Position numbers and translations under genes: made by a program. Shown here piece by piece: positions 12,001 to 25,004 of a stretch of 64,000 nucleotides of DNA (the stretch's first letter is position 1; the number at the start of each line of letters is the position of its first letter). The notes beneath the pieces are model-generated. The model ran no database searches. It was given only the letters and a program-made list of their open reading frames with translations, and was not told the DNA's origin. Origin of the DNA: Macrosoma leucophasiata (taxonomy: Eukaryota > Arthropoda > Insecta > Lepidoptera > Hedylidae); contig JAWQUS010000010.1 of the NCBI GenBank assembly GCA_036365455.1, forward strand, positions 11,974,501-12,038,500. Direction: 5' to 3'.

Positions 12001-12451
12001 ATAAGGATTTCTGATTAAGTTTAATGTTGAGTCCATTAACTGATAACCATGAGCAATAGTTTATTAATTTGTCTTCTCTAACTCGGAAGCGTTTGGATAA
12101 ATTGCTAATTTATGTCACTTGTCAGTAAGTTTAACAGTGTTGTAATTGTTTTTTTGATTAGGCTCGACTACCTTTGATTTGTATGCATACAAATATTTTC
12201 ATAGCAAAACTATAGTGTTTAAGTATATGTTCAATTGTCTTTTACAGACGTAGAAATATGGAGTCGAGTTAAATGGACAATGGTCGCCTGTCGACGATGG
12301 TCGTCTACTATGATGCCATTCATTCAATACGTACTCGTACTATTTCTTAAGTTATCTGTTTATGTATAACAACGATGAAAAAAAAATGTACATATGAAAA
12401 ATGTATTTCATAAATTTTATGCAAATTTACTTTGCTCCAATAAATCACTTA

Positions 12452-12565
12452 GCCTGGGTTGCACCAAGATGTTTGTTAAAGTTCTTGTAACATTTCCCAT
12501 CCTTCTCTAACTTAAACAGATTTTTCTAACTTTAACTTTAACAAATATCTTGGTGCAACCCAAGA
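12452..12565. mobile_element. MITE-2 (Harbinger-like, 'GCCTGGGTTGCACC' termini)
   Basis: A 114-bp element with inverted termini GCCTGGGTTGCACCAAGAT and its complement, flanked by TTA at 12449-12451 and 12566-12568. The 3-bp TWA duplication fits PIF/Harbinger. Confidence 0.8.
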
Positions 12566-12568
12566 TTA

Positions 12569-14149
12569 ACAAATAGAAATCAACTGTTTATTTCAATGCA
12601 AGAAAGTTTGCAAAAGTCAAATATTATGTATTGTTTATTCCTGAACGCATAAAACACATAAAATACCTAAGTGCTGTTGTCTGTATAATTAATCATTAAT
12701 AATTCAATGACCTTTGGTCTTTTAATCAACAATATTGAAAATCTTTGCTACGGCGTAGCATTGATGGCGTAGCTACGCGGAAATGTATTAATCCTTTTAA
12801 CCGAATAAGTTAGGATACTTAGGATACAAATTATAGCCATCAAAATTTACTTCATATATTGCCAAGTAAAACGTTTGTTAAGTATGTAGGTATAGATTGT
12901 ATAAATATGCTACCTACTTAATAATAATATACATCCTATCCAAATTTCATCAATGATAATCAAATATCTTTACAAGGTTTATAAATTGTTCATTTTTCAA
13001 CTAGTACCTGTAGTGACTGAACAATAATATTTGTAAACTATTTACATAGCTCTGGTCTTTCTGATTCTTTCGGACTGATACATCACATAATTATAATGAA
13101 AATCATTACTACGGCGTAGCATAAAATCGTAGCAGGGCTGTGTAGCTATGAAACAAACGGAAATGTATGTATTGATGTATCATATCTGATATGAAGTAGC
13201 TTACTTATTAAATGATCATCAAATTTCTTAATATTTTGCCCTTTAAATTTGTTAAATAAGTATAGGTGAGTCAAAAAAGTAAAAATAGGCAAAAGGTTAG
13301 TAGCTACTACTTATACCAATCTATTGAATTCGAAGAAGACTCCCACTGGGTGTTTTAATTCTCTATCTCTGATAAATGGTCAAACTGAAATATTATTATG
13401 TGTAGATTATGTATACAATGCATTAGAGAAAATAGAAAATACGGAACGCTTTTTATTGAGATATTAAATGGAATGTATTCGTTTTCTCAATTGATTTTAC
13501 TGACATCATAATAATATAAGATATGTTATGTATCAATATAGTTACATTCATGTGACATTCGTAGATCAGAAATGGTATGTAATATAATGAGGAAGAATGT
13601 ACATCACATGTAATCGTCATATATTCTGTTCCAGCTTAGTCATTACAGTATAATAATATTTGTACAATGGTCGTAGAAGAGTGAGTTGGCTGGCGTTGCC
13701 ATCATTTCAGGCGACAGTCAGTCGCGGCCGCGCCTACGTTGCTGTTATCACACCACTATATTCTTCTACATCGCATATAGGCACCTACTTCATGCATTAT
13801 ATTTAATTATATTCATATACTGTTTAAGCGAATATTTTAATACACTTCTCTGTTATGACTTTTGAAGATGCCATCATGGAACAGGTTACATAAATATCAC
13901 AATAATTTGAGATTTGATTAATGGTAGAGACGAATGACATTCGTTCACATACCTTTTTTCCACTGCTTAATGGTATTGTAGCAACATATTATTATTACGA
14001 GTAATATGAAAATGCTGAAGAGAGATTTATACCTTATTTTCGCTAGTTGTAACTTAACAAATGAGTGATCTAGAAAGAGTCTACGTTTTCAAACAGTGGC
14101 CTCAAAACCGGATACAATTTTTGAAGCATAAAACAGATTATTTGAATTG
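12569..14149. other. Intergenic sequence, no feature supported
   Basis: Contains two diverged CTACGGCGTAGCAT-type blocks near 12747 and 13111 and otherwise no recognisable element. Confidence 0.45.
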
Positions 14150-14257
14150 ATTCCCCATAATTGTTTTGTGTATGTGTTGTGTGTCTACAACCACGATGCA
14201 GGTATGTACCTGTATCATGGTGCCGTGGGTGCTGGCTGTGAAAGCTCATTGATCATC

Positions 14258-14430
14258 GATATGGATAAAAATGAATCACCGAAATGTGTATACGCGCTTA
14301 ACTTCCAAAGGACTGCACCAAATTGGATAAATCTCTCTTTTGTTTTTGTTATAGCCAGGGGTATTGTAGAAAATAAAAAAATATTTTAATAATAATGCCT
14401 AAGGCGGTATGACGTTCGCCGGGACAGATA
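14258..14430 (+). repeat. Helitron-like fragment
   Basis: GGATAAAAATGAATCACCGA, an ACTTCCAAAGGACTGCACC block, then CTAAGGCGGTATGACGTTCG and a CCGGGACAGATAG|T end. A CTRR-like end followed by T is the Helitron pattern; assignment is by inference. Confidence 0.5.
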
Positions 14431-16499
14431 GTTTTCGATAATATTTCTGAGAGAGTTAGAATTTTTTATATATAGAATTGGACCTGGTATCTAAATGTGG
14501 TTGACAAGTTGTTAATTACTAGTAGGGCGGCAAAAGTTTTCGAACCCTTTCGTAATACACTGTAACGTGCATAATTAGAAATATAAACCACCCACTCAAA
14601 TATTCACCAAAACATTGAAACCTATTAATCCATTTTACAGTTCGACCGATACTAACAAACAACGATGATTTATAAATATGTATAAGAAAATGAAGGAATC
14701 AAACACATAAAAATTAATGTAAGGTGATTGTTATAAACATAGGTATTCAAACAAAAAAATAACATACAAAATTTGCAACCGAGACCTAGAATTTTGTAAA
14801 AATATTTCAGAAGTAAATTACAATAAATTAATTCTAGAAACGAGGTCGTATCACATGCAAGTAAACCTGAGTGTTAATATTTTTGACGTACCAACCGTGT
14901 CATAGAAAAGTGCATAATGAAGTAACGGTTAGTTAATGCCGCCTGCATGCATTCATTATAATTTCATAGTAAAATGCCTTTTGTATTTCATAATGAAACA
15001 GATGTAAGTTTTAATCAGTATTTATTTAGAATTTATTAAATTGTTTAAAGACGGAAAATATTTTCTAGATGATTAATTAGGCAATACAAACTATTCATTG
15101 TTAATTTACAATGAAATTTAACCTACCTATGTTTAACTAAGGAACTGAAAGAGTAAAACATGGAAAGAAAATATTTGTATGAACGATAAATCCTAGGCTG
15201 CTTTATTTTCGAAACAATTATTGTACAATTGGTTAAAACAGATACTTTTTTTGTTATATCAAGGAATCTGCACAAAAAACCAAAGCATATCTAATATCTG
15301 AATAAGCAACATAATGCAATGGCATTAATTTACTATAATTTCCGTTCCATTAAATGTCGGTGCATTTAAAGGAACAGAACTAACGTTCATTCATAAGATT
15401 GTCATATTTCTTCCAAATTGTAATTTATCGAATTTCTTGGCACGTTATTTTCTAATTGCGAAAATACTGCCAAGATTTCGAATAACTCCCATACGGCATC
15501 AACAAAGGCGAATCTAGAGAGGAGGTCATAGGGTCATGACCTCCTTCCCTGTCGCCCAACCAATAAAAAGTCATAATTATCCACGTGCGTACCTTAGAAC
15601 GATTTAATTACTATCACAGACTGAGTGCCGCAGAGCTTTTATGTAAATACGGTGACGTGTAAGTTAATTAAAGAGTAGAAGCACAGAAAGGGGCTACTTA
15701 AAACTTACTTAAAATTACTAAGATATTTATTTTTCTCGCTTTCAAGAAACTAATATAAGTCTTCTAAACAAATATGAGTGTTTAAAAAAATGTTATGAAA
15801 ATATGTAATTCTGCACCAATTTATATATTATTTATTATACGTGTTATGCGACGTTCGAAGGGTAAAGATTGATGACGACAGCTGAAACTTACCGACTCGA
15901 AGATAACGTTGTATTCTCAACATTGCGTGACGAATCACCGAGTGAAAACTCATCCAGTCACGAATTGTGAGCCCAGTAAGAATATGATTTGTTTGCTATT
16001 CGAAAATATTCAAAACAATTCTACGGAGTTTGTTTGAAAAGTTTTTGTTTCATTAACTATAACTATGATATCAATAATACGAACTTTCTCGTTATTCTAC
16101 TTGTTCAGACTGTAAACAGATCCCACCATTTATACCAAATTTTAATAACTAAGTCACAGAAGAAACAAATTATAATTTTTATGTTTTTCCAATATTCAAT
16201 TTGTGAATTATAATAATAATTCTTTACCTTATGTTAAAAGTATACTAGCATGTAATAAACAAAACGTTCTCGAGTTAAGTGATCGCAGATGTGTTGTATT
16301 TTAATAGTATGATCATGAGTAACATCTTTGCTCGGATTGATCTGATTGTTACCGAACAATACAGTTCAGGTATTAAAATACATGTAGGTCTAGTAATTGT
16401 TTATGACCACCTATGTGATTTGTACATTAGCTTATTAATGTGAGTATTTAAATGTCAAGCCATGTAGGAAAAAATATTTATCGACCCCCGAGATGACAG
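14431..16499. other. Intergenic sequence, largely unique
   Basis: No coding exon or repeat family recognised. A nuclear-receptor-like half-site cluster lies at 15523-15542: AGGTCA, GGGTCA and TGACCT, the last two abutting head to head. Confidence 0.4.
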
Positions 16500-16950
16500 C
16501 GTCTTTAACCGACGTTGTGAGACGTGAGAGGCTGGTCACCTGAGCAGTCGAGGACGCGTCTCGTCTCTCCGCCCACTTGTGGCGGTGGTGAAACTAGTAG
16601 GGCGTCGCTCACGGAACGTCCGCATATCTCGCACTTTCATACTGTACCATCATAAAGCACCACAACACGAGAGAGCGCGACACGCGAGTCGCATAGTAAA
16701 ACGTCTCGGTGACCGCGGCCGAGGCGCAAGCGGCGCTGGGCGGCGATGGAGCGCGGCGCCGCGCGGCTCTACTGACTGCTGTCCCCCGGCGGCGGCCTCC
16801 GCTCCGGCGAGACGGGCGCGGCGCCGCCGCACGCACGCGCCCTCTTGCGCTCGCACACCCCCTCTACCCCTTGCACCCTTGCTGCCAACAGTCCACCCCT
16901 TACCCCGCACACCCTCTACCCTTACTCACATCTCGCTACTACCTACTTAG
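16500..16950. promoter_or_regulatory. GC/CpG-rich island between the two POPDC genes
   Basis: A sharply GC- and CpG-rich block (densest 16670-16860) in AT-rich surroundings, followed by a C/T-rich stretch to about 16925. Reading frames over it are low-complexity Arg/Ala/Pro in all frames and give no convincing protein. It may be a promoter or non-coding first exon, for example an upstream 5' UTR exon of gene B 15.5 kb away, or an unrelated transcript. Confidence 0.35.
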
Positions 16951-17944
16951 ATATTATCAATAAAATTATTGTACGACATGAACTCGACCGATAGCCGCAG
17001 CTTGTCAAATATTTCGTCTATCAACCCCGAAAATAAGTGACTATAAATATCAATATAAAACTTTGCTGTTTCATAAATATTACGTTTCGATTGAATTGTG
17101 TATCCGCTGGTAAATAAAAGTAAACATGAGATTATTTAACAAAGATCCCGTAAGAAAAGTGGTAGTATTCTCAGAAATTTCAATAATGACCATTCTATGT
17201 GTGTCAAGTGCGACCAAGAGTTTGAACTTTAAGGACGAGGACCTTCGACGACGCGTAGAGCTTTATTGAGCATATTGTTTCAAATATAAAACTGTATCAG
17301 TGACTAAGATATTTTTTCGCAGCTGGGTAGTAGGTATAGATACATAAGTTTCAATGGCTAGTATGTGAATAACGGTTAAATCCTAACATTAAACTCACGA
17401 TAAGCAATACCTTACCTACTTTACTTTATAAATAATATACGGTGTTGGACATATATTTGAAAACATTGTTAGCTCTTCTTAACACTATCCTTATGCAAAA
17501 CATATTATGTGTTTACTTATTTTCATTTATTAGTTTGTTTATTTATTAAATCCAAGACATCATAATACAGTAAGAGCAAATATTAAGATGATAAAATATA
17601 ATTACGAAAATGTCAACCTAGACAAATAAATAAGGAAGCGTATGTTTTTTAATAAAATACGAGTTAATACCATATTTATTTTTAAACATTTATGGCAGTT
17701 TTCATAATAATATCTAGTTTTGCTTGTTGAAAAATTAAATATAAAAAATAAAACTACTTAGTTGAAAAAAAATAAGGGCCGATTTCGTTTTACATTCGGT
17801 TTAACTGAATTTCGGCAGCTTGACCGAATTTCAGCATTCGGCTGATAGGTAGACTAGTAACTAAAATTGCCACAAAATTGTGAAAAACAATAATAAAATT
17901 TTGAATTATGAAATTGTTTTCTTGTCACAATGTTAGTTACCATA
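16951..17944. other. Intergenic sequence, no feature supported
   Basis: AT-rich sequence following the CpG island; a 5' UTR here cannot be excluded but no splice-bounded frame was found. Confidence 0.4.
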
Positions 17945-18113
17945 CTACTCCGAAACAGCTGGACCGATTCTCATGAAATTTGTGTGCCTATTAGGTAGGT
18001 CTGAGAATCGGCCAACATCAATTTTTTTGATTCTCACAAAAATTTTTTTCGTTTTTTTGGACTTTTAATTCTTTATACCTCTAAGGCGATACGAAGTTCG
18101 TCGGGGCAGCTAG
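17945..18113 (+). repeat. Helitron-like fragment ending CAGCTAG|T
   Basis: CTCCGAAACAGCTGGACCGA, then TTCTCATGAAATTTGTGTGC, and the end GATACGAAGTTCGTCGGGGC followed by AGCTAGT. Similar tips lie at 5217, 11607, 40238, 43441, 44460 and 45717. Confidence 0.55.
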
Positions 18114-18894
18114 TACTTAGATAAATTATTAAAATCTATGTTTGTACAATATATTATAATTTTGTGTTGAAAACTGCATACATGCGCAGTTTTAGACAAA
18201 GATTTGAAAGGGAGAGACTTTTTAGAGAATTTTTTTTATCATGCTAATGGGATGTAAAGATACAAAAATTATGATAATTTGAGTTGAATAGTATGAGATA
18301 GAAGATCTCAAAAGTGACAAAAATTTGTGAAGAAAAACATCATAAGGGACCATTGCTCGATTTATACTTTAAATGGAAATGCAACGTAAAAAACATTATC
18401 GAATATTCACAAATATATGTTTACTTATAATATAAGAATCAGAATCTTTTAGTCAGTAGCCTTTTTTTTAAAGATATTTGTGAGAAACCTGATAAGGGAT
18501 TGAACTCGTCATTATCACAAAAAAACATGGAGAGAAGGACATAACCGTCGTGTATGTATTTTAATCTCTAATCTCTTCAAAAAATAACGAGCGCAACAGA
18601 AAAAAGAAAAAATAGGTCGTAAACCACTTTGTTTATTTACGATTAATTTACCTATTATAAAAATAAGTAAATGATGAAATCTAGCAAAAAAAAATACATA
18701 ATTAATCACAGAGAGCTTTCAACATCCACTATATCACAGTGTAACAAACAAAATTGGTTTTGCTACTTTATATCATTCTTCTAATTCAACCCATCTTACC
18801 TAGTTGGACTCGGTGAAAATTAGTAATTTGAACTTTCTAAAAGTGTTCTGTATTGAGACTAGTAATGGCAACCCATTATACGTCCCACTACTGA
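18114..18894. other. AT-rich intergenic sequence, nothing recognised
   Basis: No frame, exon or known repeat signature seen on either strand. Confidence 0.45.
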
Positions 18895-19135
18895 GCACGC
18901 GTCTCTCCCCTTTTTGGGGGGAGGCAGATGCGGATTGGTGGAGGTGGGTGGGTTAGTGGCCAACCCGCTGTCGGATGTTTTCAAACCGCCCATAAGGCCT
19001 CCGAGAAGGTTTAACGACTGCTATCTATGCCAAGCGTGGCGACGCACAACATTGTGGCCGTTTTTGGGGAAGGCTTTGTCCAACAGTGGACGTCATTCGG
19101 GTGGAGTGATGAATCTATTAAATCTACCCACTAAT
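18895..19135 (+). mobile_element. LINE 3' fragment (retains last ORF residues and UTR)
   Basis: Holds TTTTTGGGGAAGGCTTTGTC, CAACAGTGGACGTCATTCGG and GTGGAGTGATGAATC, the characteristic 3' end of a lepidopteran non-LTR element where 'aggcctttgt-ccagcagtgg' is shared. Upstream bases encode no intact frame. Confidence 0.55.
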
Positions 19136-19967
19136 TAATATGATTGAGAAGCAATAAGGTCTATATATTTTCATCTGCTCGTAGAAGCAACTTACGAATA
19201 ATTTGCATAAAATATGTGCACTAAAGAACTATCTGCCATCCGGTAAACATCTTACATAACTCTTTTGGCAAGTGATCCAAACTAAAACAATATTTTTCAT
19301 TCACTGCCTTCCGCCAGTTTTGTTTCCGTTATCTAAATATTCTACGAAATAACTGCTTACTAATTGACTTGTTATACCATAATCATAATATTAGGTACCT
19401 ATTATTTATAGTGAAGCAAAAACTTAGAACTCCTTTTTATGAAAAATGCGCGGACGGAATAGTGAAATTTGGCACACTTATAGTTTATAATAACATGTAG
19501 GTGAAGTGCAGAATGCTAATATTTTTCAATAATATTATAAAGTACATTAAAATCAATAAATAAAACATTACACACACTAACATGCATTTGACAAGTTTAC
19601 CGGTGATAACACGAGTCCTATTTACTAATTTCCATGAACCCATGAAACGAATAGTTATGGATAGTTTTGGATGAAAGTGTTAAAATCATTTATTTTTACA
19701 CTAATGTTAAAAATGGTGTTGTTTGTAAATGTTATTTCTTAATTAAGAAATTGCATCGACCATAGAATCTATCTCAGAAATTGGAATATGCCATATAAAA
19801 TCGTCAATATTGATGTCTTATTATTTCGGACCTTTTGCATTGCATGTAAATTATTGTAAATTGCGACACAACGCCCAAGCAGGCCTTGGCCCAACGCCGT
19901 TGGACCAAGAAAGCTGAAATTCTTGCAGTCGTTCGTACGAGATTTCGAGTACATATGAGAATTTTTT

Positions 19968-20140
19968 TACTGGTGGTAGAGCACCAGTGACGAACCTCCA
20001 GGGGTGTAGGCACCAACGCATTACCTAATATACTTGCCGCTAAATGGTAATATTCAGCACTATCGTGTTCCGGTCAGGTGGTAATGTACTCTGTAATTTC
20101 CGGCACAGAGGCGTTACACCTTAGGCTTCAGCAGTAGATA
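19968..20140 (+). mobile_element. SINE-A, 5' portion
   Basis: Starts ACTGGTGGTAGAGCACCAGT, then GTAGGCACCAACGCATTACC, TTCAGCACTATCGTGTTCCG and CACAGAGGCGTTACACCTTA. The 3' half is missing. Confidence 0.75.
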
Positions 20141-20956
20141 GATTAAAAAAAATTATGTACAATATGTCTATACGTTTCTACTGTTACCCATATGATAGGA
20201 GAACATATAATGTTATTGCTTCCCGCCAAAAAGAGCGGTAAAATAGCTTCAAATATTTGTACACTAGACAAAACATTGCTCTGTGCTATGAATTATTTTA
20301 TTTATGAAATCTACAAGTTATTCAGCCTCTACGATTGAATGTATAACTGCGTGACGATTAGTGTCTGGCAAAGCTCCAAGTGTGGACGACTGGGCCGGGG
20401 CCTTGCAGCGTCGAGCGACGCAGCCTTTCCGTCTCCACACAGACCAAACATAACACAATCATAATCTATTTCTTCATTGTTCCGTTTCTACTGCTGCAGT
20501 ACATTTTTGAGTGATATAGGTAATTAGGTCACAGGGAATCTATTCATCAAAAACTAAACTACAAATAAAGGCCAGGTGTACATTAGTTAGACACAATTTC
20601 ATTGATCACACTCATATTTCAGATTTCAACATATTGAAAAAAGAATAAGTTTCACTAGAGTCTTCGTCAAGTAAATATATTTTATAGTTACAAACTCAAT
20701 AGAAAAATCTGTTCAGTAATATTTTCATCCACTCGAAATGAAGTCAATGGATTGACTTCTTTGTGCTGATGCGAGAGAATTATGGTATTTTATGTATTAG
20801 GTACTGATACTGTGACTGATTATACCTACTGACACACTACTTTATAACTATTAGTATAGTAGTTATTCTATCGATATAGGTAACTATTTTTATTATTTTA
20901 TTTATTTTATTTTATTATTTTTGGAAAGCAGACAGTGAAAATATAGCTGCACACAA
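20141..20956. other. Intergenic sequence with one GC-rich patch
   Basis: A GC-rich patch at 20365-20450 (GGGCCGGGGCCTTGCAGCGT) resembles part of 52955-53045 (GCAGCGACGC, CATTGCGACC) and is probably a repeat. The rest is unassigned. Confidence 0.4.
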
Positions 20957-21236
20957 ATATAATAGGTAAAACTAAATTACTAAATTCATTTTAAAAATTA
21001 GCCTGGGTTGCAGGTTGCACCAAGATATTTGTTAAAGTTAAAATTATTGTAACATTTCACATCCTTCTCTAACTTAAAGAATTTGTTAAAGTTAGGGAAG
21101 GATGTGAAATGTTACAATAACTTTAACTTTAACAAATATCTTGGTGCAACCTGCAACCCAGTTTAATTTTTAAGATGAATGTAGTAATTTAGTTTTAACT
21201 ATTATATTTAGCAAATATCATGGTGCAACCCAGGCG
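20957..21236. repeat. Palindromic nested MITE-2 structure
   Basis: A MITE-2 copy (21001-21163) is itself a long palindrome centred near 21083, and the palindrome continues outward about 45 bp on each side. ATAATAGGTAAAACTAAATT on the left mirrors the complement of the right flank. A second MITE-2 terminus (ATGGTGCAACCCAGGC) follows at 21219-21234. Flanks at 20998 and 21164 are TTA and TAA. Confidence 0.75.
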
Positions 21237-21281
21237 TAGTATGCAAATTGTTGTTCGCACTATACTACAGTACGCAGCAAG

Positions 21282-21515
21282 ATATATTACACATAGACCT
21301 TAGGTGGTAGACTTCGGATAATTTTGGTTCTGTAGAGCATTATCTCTTTAGCACATTAGGACATAACCTATGTGACGTTTGTCGGCCATTTTGATCAAGT
21401 GTCGACCAATACCGGACTATTCATGTTTGCGTAAGCAGTGTGCAGTAGAGATAACGCTCTACGAACTCGAAACTAGCCGATTGTATTTTTCTTTAGCTCG
21501 ATGTGCAATATTTCT
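21282..21515. mobile_element. MITE-3 copy ('AATATTGCACATCGACC' type)
   Basis: ATATATTACACATAGACCTT at one end and TCGATGTGCAATATTT at the other, with GATAACGCTCTACGA in the middle. Matches the better-preserved 34592-34807 copy. Confidence 0.7.
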
Positions 21516-21644
21516 TGACGTACAAGTACATACCTACGTACTGTACAAGTTCTTTAAGCTTGAAAACAAAACCTTTAATTATAGTCAATATACAGACAGG
21601 TTTTGAATTTATAAGCAGCAACAACGTTATAATTAAATAGGTAA

Positions 21645-21953
21645 GGTTTTTTTATGGAAGTGGCAAACAAGCGTGCACTTCACATTGATGTTAAGTGATG
21701 ACTGCAACCTATAGACACCTACACAAAGACCAAGGTCAAAATGCAGATGCGTTACCACTCCTGAGACCCAAGGTGTTATGCCTCTGTGCCGAAAATTACA
21801 GAGCCGTATATTACCACCTGATCAGAACACGATGGTGCTGAATTACCATTTAGCGGAAAGTATTTTATATTTTATATTATTTTATTTTATTAGGTAATGC
21901 GGTGCTGCCTATGCCCGCAACCTCCGTCACTGGAGATCTACCACCAGTGAAAA
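21645..21953 (-). mobile_element. SINE-A copy with small AT-rich insertion
   Basis: Minus orientation from ACTGGTGGTAGATCTCCAGT to the TTGCCACTTCCATAAAAAAA tail. A TTTTATATTATTTTATTTTA stretch interrupts it near 21862-21890. Confidence 0.8.
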
Positions 21954-23285
21954 GTTATTTCTAAATCTTTGGCAATTTGGCGTTCGACGAGAATATAATC
22001 TATGTGAACTCATTCAACTTATACATTAATTCATAGCCAACATCTTCAACTATTTAGCATCTCATAATCTGACTGTATTTAAAAAGTGAACCGAATAATA
22101 GAATTTTTTACGTTTTTTCAGTTTAAAAAAAACTCAAAATATTCCGATGACATAATATATAACATGATATATATATGGGGATGATTATCAGTATCAATAT
22201 ACTTAATTAAAATATTGAGAAATAATAAAACATTAAATTAGATGATGATTAGATGGAACATAATTTGTAGCTGTCAAAGATATCGATCGACTTGCACGTT
22301 ATTTTGAGCCCCTTCGCTAGTCCGTACCGCAATAAGCCATCAGATAACGTATGAATTAGGGTTGTTAAGCTGTAAAAATAAATACAGTTTAGGTTAAATC
22401 AAAAATAAAATCTCGCTCGTCTCGTCAACCAAGTTCAGCTCAGGCACCGTGCACAGAGCACTTATTCCTATTCCATTGCGAACCTAAACCACATTTTAAA
22501 CCAGCTCAATGGAGTCAAACCTCCTCCTCCAATAAAATTACCTACCTGAGGTCAGTCCAACCTTGACATAATACATCTGAAATTAGATGTCTGGTATATT
22601 ACAATTAATTTAGTTAGAAAGTGTGTCCTCAGCTAACAAATAAAATTAGATATGCCACAGTTAAAGCGAAATGACGGCGACGCGATCATCTTCTAGTGAA
22701 TTCTGGGTTTACTAGTTTTTTGTTATTTTGTTTTTAGAGTGATAAAATTGTTCTGGTGACTCGGTAGGTATCAAGAGTTGAAAACATTCAAGTAATACCA
22801 CTGCATTAACTTTAACAAAACATAAATTTATTTTGGCAAAAAAAAAATTGATACACACCTGATCATATTTCAAACTTTAAAACAGCGAAATGATCGCATT
22901 TCAAAAATTAACCACAGTATAGACTGCAATTCGTATGTAAGTATAATGATATGCATATTGCATATGCATATTGACTCTCTACTTTGGAGACACAGCACAT
23001 TTATTGTTAAAATTCTATATTTAAATATGAAGCCTCTTTACCAAGCAAAAGGTTGTTTTATATAATAAGCTAAGATAGGTAATAAGTTGAACAAATTGTT
23101 CGCAACCCTATTCTGAACGGTTAATCGCATGTAATGCTTAAGAATAGTGGTCTTGTTGCTGTTGGGGTGAGTTGATAATGGTGCCACAAAATTATCGAGC
23201 CGGCTTTGATTTGAGGTGATTATGTCATTTTTGGAAGTCCCGTTGGTGCCTCAAAAATAGAACGGTATTGTATTATTCTTGACAG
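21954..23285. other. Intergenic sequence, no feature supported
   Basis: Nothing with coding or repeat character was recognised. Confidence 0.45.
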
Positions 23286-23714
23286 AAAACTAGCTGTGCC
23301 CGCAACTTTGTTTGCGTGGAATAATGGCTTTGGGACTTTAGGCAGCGCTTTTGGATATACATTTTGGTTAATTTTTGATCATATACACTTTTGGGTGGTT
23401 AAAAAAATCTATTTTGGAGTAATGCTTCTTTGTACACGATATTAGACGTATGACCATCGGTGATATAAGCACACAGGCTGCTAGGATTGCGAAAAATTGC
23501 TTATTATGTGTTTAAACGCGCATCCATCCTATACTGAACCGTATTTTCGAAAAGGCTATTTTAAACTTCTATGCATAATATTTTTTTATAGAAAATTATT
23601 GTAAACTTCCAGTCAATTTTTAAAGATTAAAGATAGATCTATGCATAATATAAGCACTCCGTAAGAGCCGACAGAAGAGAAAAATTGAATATAAACGTTG
23701 TGCATTTTTACCCA

Positions 23715-24118
23715 CTAATACCACCAACACTACCACCACCATCATCACCACCACCACTTCCACTGTCATCACTACCGCCATCACCACCGCCACCAACGCC
23801 ATCAACGCCATCACTATCACCAAACACCTACGACACCCATGCCACCACTGATATAAACGCCACCAAAACCATCACCACCACCATAATCAATGCCACCAAC
23901 GCCTCCAAAACTACCGACAACACCTGGTGGTGTTGTCGACATCACCAACGCCACCAATGCATCCATCGCCATTAAAACCACCGCCAGCACCACTAACGCC
24001 ACCAACACCACCACCAGAGTCACCAACAACACCTATGCCACCAACGTCACCAACGCCACCACCACCACCACCACTACAAACACCACCAATGCCACCATCA
24101 CCATCATCGTAATTACAT
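23715..24118. repeat. ACC/CAC-rich trinucleotide repeat
   Basis: About 400 bp of degenerate CACCACCAAC-type triplets. Because the period is 3, several frames on both strands stay open (Thr/Asn-, Pro-, Gly- or Val-rich). Treated as simple sequence rather than coding. Confidence 0.85.
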
Positions 24119-24304
24119 CCGAAAGAGGTCCATCCATCTCCGCTGGACGAAGCCTTTCCCAAAGATGCTCCTAAAAGTGTTGTGCGTCATAAGGAAAGAA
24201 TACGCCATAATTGCCACGCTTGGCATGCTGAATGGTGATCATAGCGGCGATTGTTTTATACCGGGACGCTGCTATGCGGTATGCTTAATGTTACTAACAG
24301 AGAA

Positions 24305-24365
24305 AAAACCGGCCAAGTGCGAGTCAAAATCGTGCACGAAGGGTTCCGTACAAAAAATGGCATAA
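24305..24365 (+). repeat. 'CCGGCCAAGTGCGAGT' repeat fragment
   Basis: AAAAACCGGCCAAGTGCGAG, then CACGAAGGGTTCCGTAC, a widespread lepidopteran repeat terminus. A second copy lies at 26083-26140, and a related distal end (GACGGACGGACATGGCGAAA) at 42705-42775. Confidence 0.6.
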
Positions 24366-24825
24366 AAATTTCGTTGTTGGAAGGTAATATACAACATAGG
24401 ACCTAAAAATTCTGTATAAATTTTAAGTGTCTACTTGCTACCGTTATTGATGTCGATAAAGAAAACAATTTAAGAGTTAATATATTTACGAAGCTGTGAT
24501 AGCATGTTAGACAAACGTTTTAGGTCGTCTATGTAGTAAACTTAACATCGATCGTTCTGGAGGTGAGCGCACTTTACACACCTTTAACGAGGCTTGCTAT
24601 ACTTTTCGTAATAGAACTTCGGTAAGTCATTATGTGATTTAAGCTTCTTTAAAAGGTCATCGGAGTGTTTCAAGACGTAGCTCCTGTTGCATGCATGACC
24701 AGCATGTGTTGCCAGTGAATAGGTACATACGGAATGGAAAAGTTATCGTCAACTATGGGCCTCCTAAGAAGGTTTAAAATCATGCAGAGATCAATGGAGA
24801 GCTATACTCGTTTCAAGTATATTTT

Positions 24826-24995
24826 GTACAGCCCTGCAATTTCCGGCACAGAGGCTTAACACCTTAGGCCTCATAAGCGGCAACGCATCTACATTAAAAT
24901 CTCTTTCGTGTAGTGGTTGATACGCTACAGGTACAGGATTACTTACCATCAATGTAAACTGTCCGCTTGCTTGCGACTTAGTGACATAATAAAAA
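24826..24995 (+). mobile_element. SINE-A, 3' portion
   Basis: GTACAGCCCTGCAATTTCCG, CACAGAGGCTTAACACCTTA, GGCAACGCATCTACATT, then CTTGCTTGCGACTTAGTGAC and a short A-tail. Confidence 0.7.
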
Positions 24996-25004
24996 AGGTT
25001 CCAT

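Noticed and set aside
16579..16963. Arg/Ala/Pro-rich frames on both strands of the CpG island
   Set aside because: Compositional artefacts of GC-rich DNA; all frames look alike and none has splice-consistent borders.
23620..24174. Open frames over the ACC repeat
   Set aside because: Low-complexity translations in several frames at once; simple sequence.
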